64,000 bases of DNA from Phenylobacterium sp. (GCF_004297125.1 NZ_SCVD01000038.1:62001-126000), one strand, 5' to 3'. Counted from the first letter of the stretch, positions 1-9,663 are shown. The notes: generated by a model from the sequence alone, not told the origin. Numbers and translations are program-made.

Positions 1-1047
1 CTCCTCGTCGACGTCTGGGGCTTCGACGCCGCCACCGCCAGGCCGGTCTGGCGCCAAAGGATCGCCGACGACCGCGGCGGCGTGAACATGGGCCGCAAGA
101 TCCTGGGCGTGCAGGGCGGCGTCCTCTGGCTGCTGGACGGCAAGGGCTTGCTGGGCCTCTCGCCCAGGGACGGCGCCGAGGTCGCCGACAACGCGACCCT
201 GGAGGCCGCCAATCCCGCCCTGCGCGGCGTCATGCCGATCGAGGACCGCTACTATCGCTTCGACCCCCAGGGGCTGTCGTTCACCGCCGCCGACGGCCGC
301 GACTGGCGGCTGACGGGGCAGGGGTCCGCCACCGTGCCGGACGGCCCGCGCCTCGACCTCGACGCCCAGCGGGCGCCGGCCCGGCCGGGGATCTCGATCC
401 CCGCCAACACCGCCGGCGGCATCGGCACGTGGGCCTTCTACACGCGCGGCCTCAACATCAATGGCAAGATGTGGCTGGGCCTCCTGGCCGAGCCCGAGGT
501 GGCCGCCTTCCGGGAGCAGGGCGTGATCGGCGGCGTCGATCCCGCCCGCTATCCCCGCGCTCGCGTCTGGTCGGCCCGCATCGGCAGCAAGCCCACCTTC
601 TTCGGCCCCAAGGCCACCTTCACCGACTTCAAGCCGCTGCCCGAGGGCCCGGAGTTCCTCACCGCCGGCCTGCTGGAGGACAACCGCTGCTGCCATCGGA
701 CGCCCATCCTGCTGTTCAAGCCCGACAGCGTCCTGGTCCTGCACCGCGACCGCCTGGGCGCGGCCGGGCGCCTCAAGCTGACCCGCGTCTCCGGCCCCCT
801 GGGCAGGCCGTTGTGGACGGTAGAGCTGCCGGCCACCGAGCTGGAGGCCGTCATGCCCGGCGAGACCTCGCTGGTCCTGCTGGGCCGCCGCGACGAGCCG
901 CCACTGTTCCCCCGCCGCGATTCCCGCCCCGAGAGCATCGACCAGCTCGTCTCGATCGACCTCAGGACCGGCGCCCTGGGCGCCTACGGCTTCCGCATCC
1001 GGCCCACGGCGTCGCACGACCTGCCGGCGTCGTCCACAAACCCGTGA
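1..1047 (+). CDS. Hypothetical protein, 5'-truncated (possible PA2928 family)
   Basis: The frame is already open at base 1 and runs to a TGA at 1045-1047, so the gene begins upstream of the window and about 348 residues are visible. A GTG at 82 could be read as a start, but the upstream codons continue the same protein style without a stop. The sequence alternates short hydrophobic strands with Gly/Asp turns (for example LGVQGGVLWLLDGKGLLGLS), as in a beta-propeller or PQQ-like fold. The C-terminal part resembles the uncharacterised PA2928 family from memory, which is a weak assignment. No catalytic motif or membrane segment was seen. The role is unknown. The end lies 92 bases before an HWE kinase gene on the same strand. 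Confidence 0.6.
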   Translation, partial: LLVDVWGFDAATARPVWRQRIADDRGGVNMGRKILGVQGGVLWLLDGKGLLGLSPRDGAEVADNATLEAANPALRGVMPIEDRYYRFDPQGLSFTAADGRDWRLTGQGSATVPDGPRLDLDAQRAPARPGISIPANTAGGIGTWAFYTRGLNINGKMWLGLLAEPEVAAFREQGVIGGVDPARYPRARVWSARIGSKPTFFGPKATFTDFKPLPEGPEFLTAGLLEDNRCCHRTPILLFKPDSVLVLHRDRLGAAGRLKLTRVSGPLGRPLWTVELPATELEAVMPGETSLVLLGRRDEPPLFPRRDSRPESIDQLVSIDLRTGALGAYGFRIRPTASHDLPASSTNP

Positions 1048-1139
1048 TACGCGATTTTCCACCTGGGCGGCCGCGCCGCATGGCGGGCGGCTTCGCCGAC
1101 GTGTAGCTTGCGCGTCCCCCAACCTGCCTCCGAAGCCCC

Positions 1140-2594
1140 TTGTCCGACCCGCCGTTCGATCCCTTGGCCGGCCTCGCCGACGCCCAGACGGCTTCCCGGC
1201 CGCCGGCGGCCTCCGGCGTGTTCACCGCCCTGGCCCAGGCGCCGCTGGGCGTGGCCATCTTCGATCGCCAGATGCGCTACCTGGCCGCCTCCAGCCGGTT
1301 CCTTACCGACCAGGGCCTGCCGGGCGACACTCCGCTGGTCGGCCGCCTGCACTACGAGGTCTTTCCGGAGGTCCCCCAGCGCTGGCGCGACCTGCACGCC
1401 CGGGCGCTCGCCGACGGCGAGGAGTTCAGCCACGAGGCCGATCCCTTCGTGGGCAAGGACGGTGCGGTCGACTGGATCCGCTGGTCGCTGAAGCCCTGGC
1501 GCGCCGACGACGGCCAGATCGGCGGCCTGGTGCTCTACACCGAGATCGTCACGCCGGGCGTCGAGGCCCGCCAGAGGCTCGAGGCCGCCGAGGCCCGCTA
1601 TCGCGCCGTCTTCGACCAGGCCGCCGTCGGCGTCGCGCGGGTGGCGCCCTCCGGCCGGTTCCTGGAGGTCAACGACCGCTTCTGCGCCATCACCCAGTAC
1701 GCACGCGGCGAACTGCTGGCCCGCAGCTTCCCGGACATCACCCACGACGACGATCGCGCGTCCGACGCCGTCAGGGCCCAGGCCCTGCTGGCTGGCGAGG
1801 TCGACGCCTACTTCCGCGAGAAGCGCTATGTCAGCAAACCCGGGGAGGTGGTCTGGGTGAACCTGACGGTCTCGCTGGTCCGCAACGGCCGCGGCGAGCC
1901 CGACTACTTCGTCACCGTCATCGAGGACATCACCGCCCGCAAGCAGGCCGAGGCCGAGCAGCAGCGCTACCAGGCCCAGCTCCGCCTGATGATCAACGAG
2001 CTGAACCATCGGGTGAAGAACACCCTGGCCACCGTCCAGTCGATGGCCGCCCAGGCCCTGCGCGGCGAGACCGATCCGGCCAAGGCCTACGACCGGTTCG
2101 AATCGCGGCTGATGGGCCTGGCCGAGGTGCATGACGTGCTCACCCGCGAGAGCTGGCACGGCGCGGACCTGCAGGAGGTCGCCGAGCGGGCGCTGCACCC
2201 CTTCGCCGCCGGCGCCTCGGGCCAGATGCGCCTGGAGGGGACGGCGGTCTGGCTCCAGCCGCGCGCGGCCTTGACCATGGCCCTGGTGCTGCACGAGCTG
2301 GCCACCAACGCCGTCAAGTACGGGGCGCTGTCCGTCGAAGGCGGGCGCATCACCCTGTCCTGGACCTTCGATCCGACCGCCGAGCGCCTGCGCCTCACCT
2401 GGTCCGAGGCCGGCGGCCCGCCCGTGGCCCAGCCGACCCGCCGCGGCTTCGGCTCCCGCCTGATCGAGCGCGCCCTGCGCGGCGACCTCCAGGGCTCGGT
2501 CGCCATGACCTACGCCCCCACCGGCCTCGTCTGCCTGATGGAAGCCCAGCTTCCCCGGCGCGAAGGCATGCTGAACCTGCTGGACGGGATCTAG
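1140..2594 (+). CDS. PAS-domain HWE-family sensor histidine kinase
   Basis: This is a soluble sensor kinase of 484 residues. Residues about 30-135 and 150-270 form two PAS domains; the second ends with the typical PAS-associated C-terminal EDITARK segment. The phospho-accepting histidine is about residue 290 in ELNHRVKNTLATVQS. The ATP-binding domain has the HWE-type N-box HELATNAVKYGAL and the diagnostic Trp-x-Glu in LTWSEAGGP, then GFGSRLIERAL. These features define the HWE family, common in alphaproteobacteria for light, redox or general stress sensing. There is no transmembrane segment and no fused receiver; no cognate response regulator lies next to it. The start is a TTG at 1140 with no clear ribosome site, so the true start could be slightly different. 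The signal sensed cannot be read from the sequence. Confidence 0.9.
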   Translation: MSDPPFDPLAGLADAQTASRPPAASGVFTALAQAPLGVAIFDRQMRYLAASSRFLTDQGLPGDTPLVGRLHYEVFPEVPQRWRDLHARALADGEEFSHEADPFVGKDGAVDWIRWSLKPWRADDGQIGGLVLYTEIVTPGVEARQRLEAAEARYRAVFDQAAVGVARVAPSGRFLEVNDRFCAITQYARGELLARSFPDITHDDDRASDAVRAQALLAGEVDAYFREKRYVSKPGEVVWVNLTVSLVRNGRGEPDYFVTVIEDITARKQAEAEQQRYQAQLRLMINELNHRVKNTLATVQSMAAQALRGETDPAKAYDRFESRLMGLAEVHDVLTRESWHGADLQEVAERALHPFAAGASGQMRLEGTAVWLQPRAALTMALVLHELATNAVKYGALSVEGGRITLSWTFDPTAERLRLTWSEAGGPPVAQPTRRGFGSRLIERALRGDLQGSVAMTYAPTGLVCLMEAQLPRREGMLNLLDGI

Positions 2595-2674
2595 GGACGG
2601 GCGGGGCGCCCCCTTGCCCGTGACGTGGCGTCAGCGCCTAACCTTCCGCCAAACCAGAACGGGAGGAACAGGCC

Positions 2675-3667
2675 ATGAAGGACTTCGCGGGCAAATTCGC
2701 GGTGGTGACCGGCGGCGGCACGGGCATGGGGCGCGAACTCGCCCGCCAGCTCATCGCCGAGGGTTGCAGCGTGGCCATGTGCGACGTCTCCGACCGCAAC
2801 ATGCAGGAGACCATCGCACTCTGCACGTCCGACGGCATACCCCAGGGCGCCCGGATCACCGCCCATGTGGCCGACGTCTCCGACGAGGCGGCCCTGATCC
2901 GCTTCCGCGACGAGGCGATGGCGGCGCATGAGGCCGACAAACTGAACCTGCTGTTCAACAACGCCGGCATCGGCGGCGGCGGCTCCATGGTGGTCGACGA
3001 CCGCGCCGAGTGGGAGCGCACGTTCAACGTCTGCTGGGGCGGGGTCTACCTGGGCGTCCGCACCTTCCTGCCGGCCCTGATGGCCGCCGACGAGGCGCAC
3101 ATCGTCAACACCTCCTCGGTCAACGGCTTCTGGGCCAGCCTGGGCCCGCACGTCTCCCACACCGCCTACGCCGCGGCGAAGTTCGCGGTGAAGGGCTTCA
3201 CCGAGGCCCTGGTCACCGACCTGCGGCTCAACGCCCCGCACGTGAAGTGCTCGGTCGTCATGCCCGGCCACATCGGCACCGCCATCGCCGGCAACAGCCG
3301 CAAGGTGATCCGCGGGACCGAGGAAGACACGCTGACTCCCGACGAACTGGTCCGCGCGCGCCAGCGCATCGGCCGCATGGGCCTGGACGCCGATCAGCTC
3401 ACCGACGACGCCATCCAGGCCATGGTGGCCGAACAGGCCCGCCGCTTCCTCGAGGACGCCCCGATGACCGCCGCCGCGGCCGCCACCGTCATCCTCGACG
3501 GCGTGAAGGCCGAGCGCTGGCGCATCCTGGTCGGCGACGACGCCCACAAGATGGACGCCCTGGTCCGCGCCGACCCCGAACAGGTCTACGAGCCCGCCTT
3601 CTTCGCGGTCCTGGCCAAGGAAGTCGGCTGGCAGCTCAACGGCATCGCCGCCAACACGCGGGACTAG
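2675..3667 (+). CDS. SDR family NAD(P)-dependent oxidoreductase
   Basis: A classical short-chain dehydrogenase of 330 residues, longer than the usual 250 because of a C-terminal extension. It has the cofactor motif TGGGTGMG near residue 11, NNAG around residue 91, a Ser in SSVNGFW and the catalytic YAAAK. The start ATG follows a good ribosome site (GGGAGGAAC). The substrate is not evident; relatives with this extension act on hydroxy acids, sterols or xenobiotics. The stop codon TAG lies inside a 38-bp perfect palindrome shared with the convergent autotransporter gene. Confidence 0.9.
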   Translation: MKDFAGKFAVVTGGGTGMGRELARQLIAEGCSVAMCDVSDRNMQETIALCTSDGIPQGARITAHVADVSDEAALIRFRDEAMAAHEADKLNLLFNNAGIGGGGSMVVDDRAEWERTFNVCWGGVYLGVRTFLPALMAADEAHIVNTSSVNGFWASLGPHVSHTAYAAAKFAVKGFTEALVTDLRLNAPHVKCSVVMPGHIGTAIAGNSRKVIRGTEEDTLTPDELVRARQRIGRMGLDADQLTDDAIQAMVAEQARRFLEDAPMTAAAAATVILDGVKAERWRILVGDDAHKMDALVRADPEQVYEPAFFAVLAKEVGWQLNGIAANTRD

Positions 3668-3701
3668 ATGGGGTAACGGGCCGGCCCGTTACCCCATCTA
3701 G
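3664..3701. terminator. 38-bp perfect palindrome containing both convergent stop codons
   Basis: The left arm (3664-3682) reads CTAGATGGGGTAACGGGCC and the right arm (3683-3701) is its exact reverse complement. The TAG of the SDR gene (3665-3667) and the TAG of the minus-strand autotransporter (complement of 3698-3700) sit at the two ends. As RNA from either strand it would fold into a stem of up to 19 bp with a minimal loop. It is most simply a bidirectional terminator or 3'-end barrier, but there is no T-tract on either side, so Rho-independent termination is uncertain. Confidence 0.7.
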
Positions 3702-6700
3702 AAGGTCAGGCGGACATCCACGCGCACCCGTTGGTCCGTCACGCCGTCGCCGAACTGTCCCCCGTAGGTGACGCTCGCCGTGCCGCCGCGCCCGAAGGCG
3801 AAGTCGGCCCCGGCTTCCAGAACGGCCGCGTCGCGGGCGAGCGAGGCGCCCTCGACGCCGAACGCGGCTCCGCCGGCGAACCGGTGGGTCGACGCCGGAA
3901 CGACGTCGCCGAAGGCGTGGCGCCAGCCCAGCAGGCCGCGCAGGGTGGCGCGGGCCGGGCCGACGTCGACCGCCGTCGTCGGCCGCACGCCCAGGGTGGC
4001 GATCGTGGTCCGCATCGTCTCCGCTTCGGCCGTCAGCGCCGTGGCGCCGCCCGTCTCGGCGAAGCCGTCGGTGCGGAGGCGCACGTGGGCGAGGTTGGCG
4101 AACGGTTCCAGGCTCATGCCGCCGCTCCCGAAGCGATAGCCCAGCTCGCCGAAGGCCTGCAGGGCGCCCGCGTCGTAGTCGGCGTCCAGCCGTTCCGAGA
4201 TCGCCGCGACGGCGACGGAGCGCCGCGCTGAGACCTCGTGCCGGGTATAGCCGCCGCCCAGCTTCAGGCTGAGGCGATCCCAGGCCCGGCCGCCATAGGC
4301 GCCCAGGTGATAGTCGTCGCTGTCGCCGGAGGCGCGGCGCGCATCGATGTCCCAGTTGGAGCGGCTGTAGCCCGCGAACCCGCCGATCCGCCATCCGCCC
4401 AGCGGAAGGTCCAGCCCGGTCAGGAATCCGGCGGAGTCGTGGTCGACCCCCGCCGTCCCGGCGTCGCCGTCGAACTTGCCCCAGCCGCCCAGCGCCTGGG
4501 CCCAGCCGGCGGCGCGGTCGGACACATCTGAACAGCCCACGTCTCGGGCCTGTCCCTCGCGCAGGCCGCAGGCGGCGTCCTGCAGCCGCGCCAGGGCGGC
4601 CTCGCGCACCGCGGCGCTCTGCGCGATCATCACCGCCTTGGCCGAGGCGTTGGGCTCGCCCGAGATCTGGTCGAAGGCCGCCTGGGCGCTGGCGTCGGTG
4701 GGCAGGCCCACCAGGGTTCCGCGCACCGGATTGCTGGCCGGCAGGCTGTCGGCGCCCCCGCCGGCGGCCACCTGGTTGGGGGTCGCACCGGCGTCCTCCA
4801 GCGCCCGCACCTGCGCCACCGTCAGGTAGACGTTGCGGGCGTCGTAGCTGTCGCGCAGGCCGAGGAAGGCCGAGATCGGTCCGAGGTCGCCGGTCAGGCT
4901 GTAGGTCCCGGTGACCCCGCCCTCGGCGTGCAGCACGGTGAAGACGTCTCCCAGGCTGTAGGGGGCCGACCCCACCCGCGAGACGTCCAGGACCGCGCCG
5001 CCGGCGAGGGTCGCCGAACCCGTCACCGCGAGGCGGTCGGAGGCGCCCGCGGCCGTGTCGAGCTGGACCCGATAGACCGACCCCGCCGCCTGGCTGAGCG
5101 AGCCGTTGAGCGTCAGGACGCCGAGCTTGTCGCCGCCCGGCGCGATGGCGGCCCCGGCGTCGAGCGCCGCCGCGCCCACCGCGCCCGAACCGCTCAGGGT
5201 CGCGCCCTTGCGCACCGTCACCGCCGAGCCGCCCAGCGAGCCGTCCACGGCCAGCACCCCGGCTTCCACCGTCGTCGGCCCCGTCAGGGTCGCCGCGCCG
5301 GTGTAGGTCAGGCGCCCCGCGCCGCGCTTCATGAAGGTGCCGGCCCCCTCGATGGCGTTGGCGAACGTGGCGTCCGTCGCCTGGTCGAGGATCAGCGCCG
5401 CATTGTCGACGATGGCGCCGGCGCCGAAGCTCGCCGCCCCGCCTACCAGCACGCCGCCCTGGATCACCGTGCCGCCGGCGTAGGTGTTCGCCGCGGTGAG
5501 CACCAGCGTGCCAGCGTCGGTCTTCACCAGGCGAGCGTCGCCCGTCAGCTGCGCGTCCACCGTCGCGGTGAACGCCGCGCCGGCCGTCGTCCCGTCCCCG
5601 ACCCGAAGGGTGGCGTCCGGCCCGGTGAGCGTCAGCGCCCCGCCGCCGATCCGATAGCCGTCGGCGGCGAACTGCAGGCCCGACGCGGATACCGCCCCCT
5701 GGCTGTTGTCCACGGTCACCACCCCGCCTTGTCCGGCGAAGATCGCGAAACCGCCGTTGGCGTAGGCGCCGTTGATCGCGGCGGCCGTATCGGTCCAGCC
5801 CTGGTCCCCGGCCGCCCGCCACGTCCCGCTTCCGCCGCTGATGGACCCGTCCGCGCCCTGGCCGCCGCCGTCCCAGAAGTTGAAGGTCGGAGGCGGAGGC
5901 GGGGGCGGGGGCGGATCGCCGCCGCCCGGTCCGCCGCCGCCGGGCGGCGGCGCGGCGGCGACCAGGTTCACCTGGCCCGCGATCGACGTCTGGATCGTGT
6001 TCGTGAAACCGCCCGGCAAGGTCCCGAGGTCAAGGCCGTTGTCGGTCAGTGTCCCAGTGTAGTTGATCAGCCGGTAGACGCCCGGCCCGAAGATCCCCCC
6101 CGCCGACTGAGTGACGTTGAGGGTCCCGTCCAGGGTCAGGTTGCCGTTGACCACCAGCAGGTCGTTGAGGCCGCCACCCACCGTTCCGGCCTGGCCCAGG
6201 CGATAGCGCAGGGTCGCGGTCGAGTTGAGGGTCAGATTGCTGTTGAAGGTCAGCGTGCCCGGGTTGGTGAGGCCGCCGGGCGCGAGGGTTCCGCTGACCG
6301 CGCCGCCGCGGGAGGATCCGGTTCCGCCGAAGGTTCCGTTGGCGCCGACGACCAGCGCCGAGCCCCCGCCGACGATGGAGCCGTTGAGCAGCAGCGTGCC
6401 GGCCTGGACGTTCGTGACGAAGCCATAGGTGTTCGCACCGTTCAGGATGAGCGTGCCGAGATCGGTCTTAGTCAGGCCCGCCGAGGCGGAGCCGACGATC
6501 GGCGTGTCGATGATGGCGACATAGTCCTTGCCATCGGCCGTACCGTCGCCGACGCGGAAGATGTTGCCGCCGCCCGCGATCGTGATCGCACCGCCCGTGA
6601 GGCGATAGCCGTCCACCGCGAACTGCATGGCGTCCACGGCGACGGCCCCGACGTTCACCGTGCCCGGCGCCGCGGCGAAGATCACCAGGGAGTCGGGCGT

Positions 6701-8602
6701 GTAGGTGGTGTTCGGCGTGCCGGTTTCGGTCGTCCAGTTGGTGCTGGCGGACGTCCAGGTCCCGGCGCCGCCGTCGACGCGGCTGTTGCCGGAATTGCCG
6801 CCGGCGTCGCCGTCCCAGAAGTTGACTGGCAGGCCGGCGGTGTTGACCAGGTTTACCTGCCCTGCGATCGCGGTCTGTACGGTCACCGTGGAGCCGGGCG
6901 GTGTGGCGCCGACCGTCAGCCCGTTGTCGGTCAGGGCGCCGCCGTAGTTGATCACCCGATAGAGGCCGGCGTCGAACACGCCGCCGGCGGTCACCGAGAC
7001 GTCGATCGTCCCGTCCAGCGTCAGCGCCCCGCCCACCTTCACCAGGTCGTTCATCGGCCCGCCGACCACGTTCGAAAGGCCGAACTCGAAGTCCAGAACC
7101 GACGCGGACGCGAGGGTGAGATTGCCGTTGATGGTCAGGGTTCCCGGGCTGTTGCCGGGCGCCAGGACGCCGTTCGAGACGGCGACGTTCCCCCCGATCG
7201 TGCCCGAGCCGCCCAGCACGCCGCCGCCGTTCACCGCGACCGAACTGGTCGCGCCGCCCAGGGTCCCGTCCACGTGCAGCGCGCCCCCGGAGACGGTGGT
7301 GGTCCCGGTGAAGGCGGCGCTGTTCCCGGTCAGGTGGGTGACGCCCGCCACCTGGTTGATCGCCCCCGCGCCGGTGATCACCGGGCTGAACGCGTAGTTC
7401 GTGCCGGTGTGGTTGAAGTTCAGCCGCCCGGTCCCGGGGCCGAAGGCCAGGGTGGCGGTGCTGAGCGAGCCGGCCGCCGCGGCCGCCTGCGCCTCGGCCC
7501 CGCCGATACTGACCACGCCGGTGCGCCCGGCGGCGGAGCCCAGGGTGACCAGGCCGCCGACGTTCAGCACGCCGCCGTCGGTCAAGGTGGCGGAGCTCGT
7601 GGCGGCGGCGCCGAGAGTGAAGGCGCCGGTCGATGTGACGCTGGACCCTGGGCCCGACACTCGAAGGGCCGCCGTTCCATTCGAACCGCCCACGGTGAGG
7701 CTCGAGGCGGTGACCCCGCCCCCGGCGAGGACGTCGAGGGTTCCCTGGCTGAGCACCAGCGACGGGGCCGTGAGGCTGGAGCCGACGCCGGAAACCAGGA
7801 CGCTGGGCGCTACCACCGTCTGGAGTTGCGTCGCGCTGCCGATCCGCATCGTGGCCCCGCCCGTCAGGGCGCCGCCGTTCAGGATATTCACCGAGGCCGT
7901 GGCGGGAAACGCGGTGCCGATCCCGAGCTGTCCGTCGATGTCCATCAATGAGCCGGCGCCGGTGATCGTCACATTCACCTGAGAGCCCGCGATCAGGCCG
8001 AGACCTTGGACGGTGGTGCCGGTGTAGGTGGAGTGGAATACGCCGCCATTTTCGATCTGGACCGTCTCCGTCCCGGCGGTCGCGCCGAAGCGGAATTGAC
8101 CCGCCGTCAGCCGGCTTCCGGCGCCGCTCACCCACAGGGTGGAAGCCCCGGAGAACTGCGTGAGTCCCGCCGCCGTCAGCGTCACGCCGCTGTTCAGGCG
8201 CAGCGTGCTGTCCGTGACGTTGAGGTCGCTCCCAAGCGCGTTCGATCCGGCGAGCAGGGCCTGGCCGCTGCCGGTCAGGCTGAGGGCGCCCGGACTGTTG
8301 AACCGGCCGTTGTTCAGCTGGAACGCGCCCAGATTGAGCGTCAACGGCTTCGTCAGGGCCGGGATCGTCGCGCTGTCGGCGATGGTGACGTTCCCCGTCA
8401 GGGTGATCGAAGGGGAGCCGGCGGGATCGGCGTTCGCCGCCGTGATCGCCGCCTTGAACGAGGCCTCGTCGCTGGCGGGATGGTCCGCCGCCCAGGCCGC
8501 CTGCGGGGCCAGCGCCACCGCGGCGAGGGCCAGGTAGGAGGCGCTGACCAGCAGCCCGGAGCCCGAACGCGACGGACGGCGAACACGAACCCTGTACGAC
8601 AT
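3698..8602 (-). CDS. Large autotransporter (type Va) with autotransporter-associated beta-strand repeats
   Basis: A surface or secreted protein of 1634 residues. The chosen ATG (8602) starts an extended signal peptide: a basic segment RVRVRRPSRS, a hydrophobic core and AWA-A cleavage near residue 38. The passenger is Gly/Thr/Ala/Asn-rich with many LTKTDLGTLILNGANTY-like stretches, typical of autotransporter-associated beta-strand repeats that form a beta-helix. A longer module that opens with NFWDG and ends near IAGQVNLV recurs, with NFWDG starts near residues 594 and 907; a Gly/poly-Pro linker lies around 880-905. The last 270 or so residues form the outer-membrane beta-barrel and end in Phe (RLTF), the usual assembly signal. 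Adhesin or biofilm function is likely from the family, but the ligand is unknown. An upstream in-frame Met (8764) would add 54 basic residues before the signal peptide and is less likely. Confidence 0.9.
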   Translation of the reverse strand: MSYRVRVRRPSRSGSGLLVSASYLALAAVALAPQAAWAADHPASDEASFKAAITAANADPAGSPSITLTGNVTIADSATIPALTKPLTLNLGAFQLNNGRFNSPGALSLTGSGQALLAGSNALGSDLNVTDSTLRLNSGVTLTAAGLTQFSGASTLWVSGAGSRLTAGQFRFGATAGTETVQIENGGVFHSTYTGTTVQGLGLIAGSQVNVTITGAGSLMDIDGQLGIGTAFPATASVNILNGGALTGGATMRIGSATQLQTVVAPSVLVSGVGSSLTAPSLVLSQGTLDVLAGGGVTASSLTVGGSNGTAALRVSGPGSSVTSTGAFTLGAAATSSATLTDGGVLNVGGLVTLGSAAGRTGVVSIGGAEAQAAAAAGSLSTATLAFGPGTGRLNFNHTGTNYAFSPVITGAGAINQVAGVTHLTGNSAAFTGTTTVSGGALHVDGTLGGATSSVAVNGGGVLGGSGTIGGNVAVSNGVLAPGNSPGTLTINGNLTLASASVLDFEFGLSNVVGGPMNDLVKVGGALTLDGTIDVSVTAGGVFDAGLYRVINYGGALTDNGLTVGATPPGSTVTVQTAIAGQVNLVNTAGLPVNFWDGDAGGNSGNSRVDGGAGTWTSASTNWTTETGTPNTTYTPDSLVIFAAAPGTVNVGAVAVDAMQFAVDGYRLTGGAITIAGGGNIFRVGDGTADGKDYVAIIDTPIVGSASAGLTKTDLGTLILNGANTYGFVTNVQAGTLLLNGSIVGGGSALVVGANGTFGGTGSSRGGAVSGTLAPGGLTNPGTLTFNSNLTLNSTATLRYRLGQAGTVGGGLNDLLVVNGNLTLDGTLNVTQSAGGIFGPGVYRLINYTGTLTDNGLDLGTLPGGFTNTIQTSIAGQVNLVAAAPPPGGGGPGGGDPPPPPPPPPTFNFWDGGGQGADGSISGGSGTWRAAGDQGWTDTAAAINGAYANGGFAIFAGQGGVVTVDNSQGAVSASGLQFAADGYRIGGGALTLTGPDATLRVGDGTTAGAAFTATVDAQLTGDARLVKTDAGTLVLTAANTYAGGTVIQGGVLVGGAASFGAGAIVDNAALILDQATDATFANAIEGAGTFMKRGAGRLTYTGAATLTGPTTVEAGVLAVDGSLGGSAVTVRKGATLSGSGAVGAAALDAGAAIAPGGDKLGVLTLNGSLSQAAGSVYRVQLDTAAGASDRLAVTGSATLAGGAVLDVSRVGSAPYSLGDVFTVLHAEGGVTGTYSLTGDLGPISAFLGLRDSYDARNVYLTVAQVRALEDAGATPNQVAAGGGADSLPASNPVRGTLVGLPTDASAQAAFDQISGEPNASAKAVMIAQSAAVREAALARLQDAACGLREGQARDVGCSDVSDRAAGWAQALGGWGKFDGDAGTAGVDHDSAGFLTGLDLPLGGWRIGGFAGYSRSNWDIDARRASGDSDDYHLGAYGGRAWDRLSLKLGGGYTRHEVSARRSVAVAAISERLDADYDAGALQAFGELGYRFGSGGMSLEPFANLAHVRLRTDGFAETGGATALTAEAETMRTTIATLGVRPTTAVDVGPARATLRGLLGWRHAFGDVVPASTHRFAGGAAFGVEGASLARDAAVLEAGADFAFGRGGTASVTYGGQFGDGVTDQRVRVDVRLTF

Positions 8603-8835
8603 GACGACCCTACTCGTTACTGCACTGGCGCCGCGGCCGGCTTCGGCCCCGACCGTGGCGAGATACGCGTCGACGGGTGAACCTACTACTAATGCGGGTG
8701 TTTCGTTACAGTTGTTTACAATCCTGCGTCGTAATCGGGCAGCCCGGCGACGGGGCCGCTCCACCCAAACCGCATCTTAGGATTTCGGTGTTCTGATCGC
8801 CCCGCCTCGAAATTCCGATCCGGGGGGATCAACCC

Positions 8836-9663
8836 ATGCCCGACCTCCACCGCCGCCGCCTGGTCTCGTTCCTGGGCGCGGGACTCTGCCTCGCCGTCCC
8901 GGCCGTCGCGCTCGCCGAGGGCGGGCCCGAGCACGCCGAGCCGGCCCCCCGGCCGCGCCCCAAGCCCAAGGCCAAGCCGGCGCACGCCGCCGCCACGCCT
9001 GCGGCCGATCCGCACGCCGCCGCGGCCCCCGCCGGCCACGCCGCCCAACCCGCGGTCCCGCCGGAGGAGGCGCTGGCCCGGCTGATGAACGGCAACGCCC
9101 GCTACGTCGACGGCTATTCCGTCCACCCGCACGGCGACGCCCCGCGCCGCCTGCAGGTCTCCGCCGGCCAGAGCCCGTTCGCCGTCGTCCTGGCCTGCGC
9201 CGACAGCCGCGTGGCGCCCGAGCTGATCTTCGACCAGGGCCTGGGCGACCTGTTCGTCATCCGCGTGGCCGGCAATGTCGTCGACGACGCGGTCCTGGCC
9301 TCGATCGAATACGCCGTCATCCACCTGGGCTCGACCCTGGTCATGACCCTGGGCCACGAGCGCTGCGGCGCGGTGAAGGCCACCATCGAGGCCCTGGCCG
9401 GCCGCGGCTCGCCCGACGACGCCGGCACCCGCATCGGCGCCCTGGCCGCCCTGATCACCCCGGCCGTCCGCGCCGTCCCCGCCGGGACCGCCGACACCCT
9501 GGACGCCGCCGTCAGTCTCAACGCCGCCCAGGCCGCCGCCGAGGTGTTCGCGGGCTCGCGTCCCCTGCGCACCCGCGTCCTCGCCGGCCAGCTCAAGATC
9601 GTCGCCGCCCGCTACGACCTGGACGACGGCCGCGTCACGCCGACGAAGACCCAGCAGGCCTAG
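8836..9663 (+). CDS. Exported beta-class carbonic anhydrase
   Basis: This enzyme interconverts CO2 and bicarbonate using zinc. Of 275 residues, the first 28 or so form a signal peptide with an arginine-rich, Tat-like start (HRRRLVSFLGAG), then a Pro/Lys/Ala/His-rich linker runs to about residue 75. The catalytic domain follows with zinc ligands Cys121, His174 and Cys177 and the Asp123-Arg125 dyad in CADSRV, then HERCGAV. This matches beta-carbonic anhydrases, here predicted to be periplasmic instead of cytosolic. The ATG is preceded by a GGGGGGAT ribosome site. The gene is divergent from the autotransporter across a 233-base gap (8603-8835) that must hold both promoters; no convincing -35/-10 pair was identified there. 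Confidence 0.92.
   Translation: MPDLHRRRLVSFLGAGLCLAVPAVALAEGGPEHAEPAPRPRPKPKAKPAHAAATPAADPHAAAAPAGHAAQPAVPPEEALARLMNGNARYVDGYSVHPHGDAPRRLQVSAGQSPFAVVLACADSRVAPELIFDQGLGDLFVIRVAGNVVDDAVLASIEYAVIHLGSTLVMTLGHERCGAVKATIEALAGRGSPDDAGTRIGALAALITPAVRAVPAGTADTLDAAVSLNAAQAAAEVFAGSRPLRTRVLAGQLKIVAARYDLDDGRVTPTKTQQA

Noticed and set aside
4928..7951. 1007-residue open frame opposite the autotransporter
   Set aside because: It is a shadow frame: low-complexity Arg/Gly/Ala/His composition with no recognisable motif, lying wholly antisense to a clearly conserved autotransporter.
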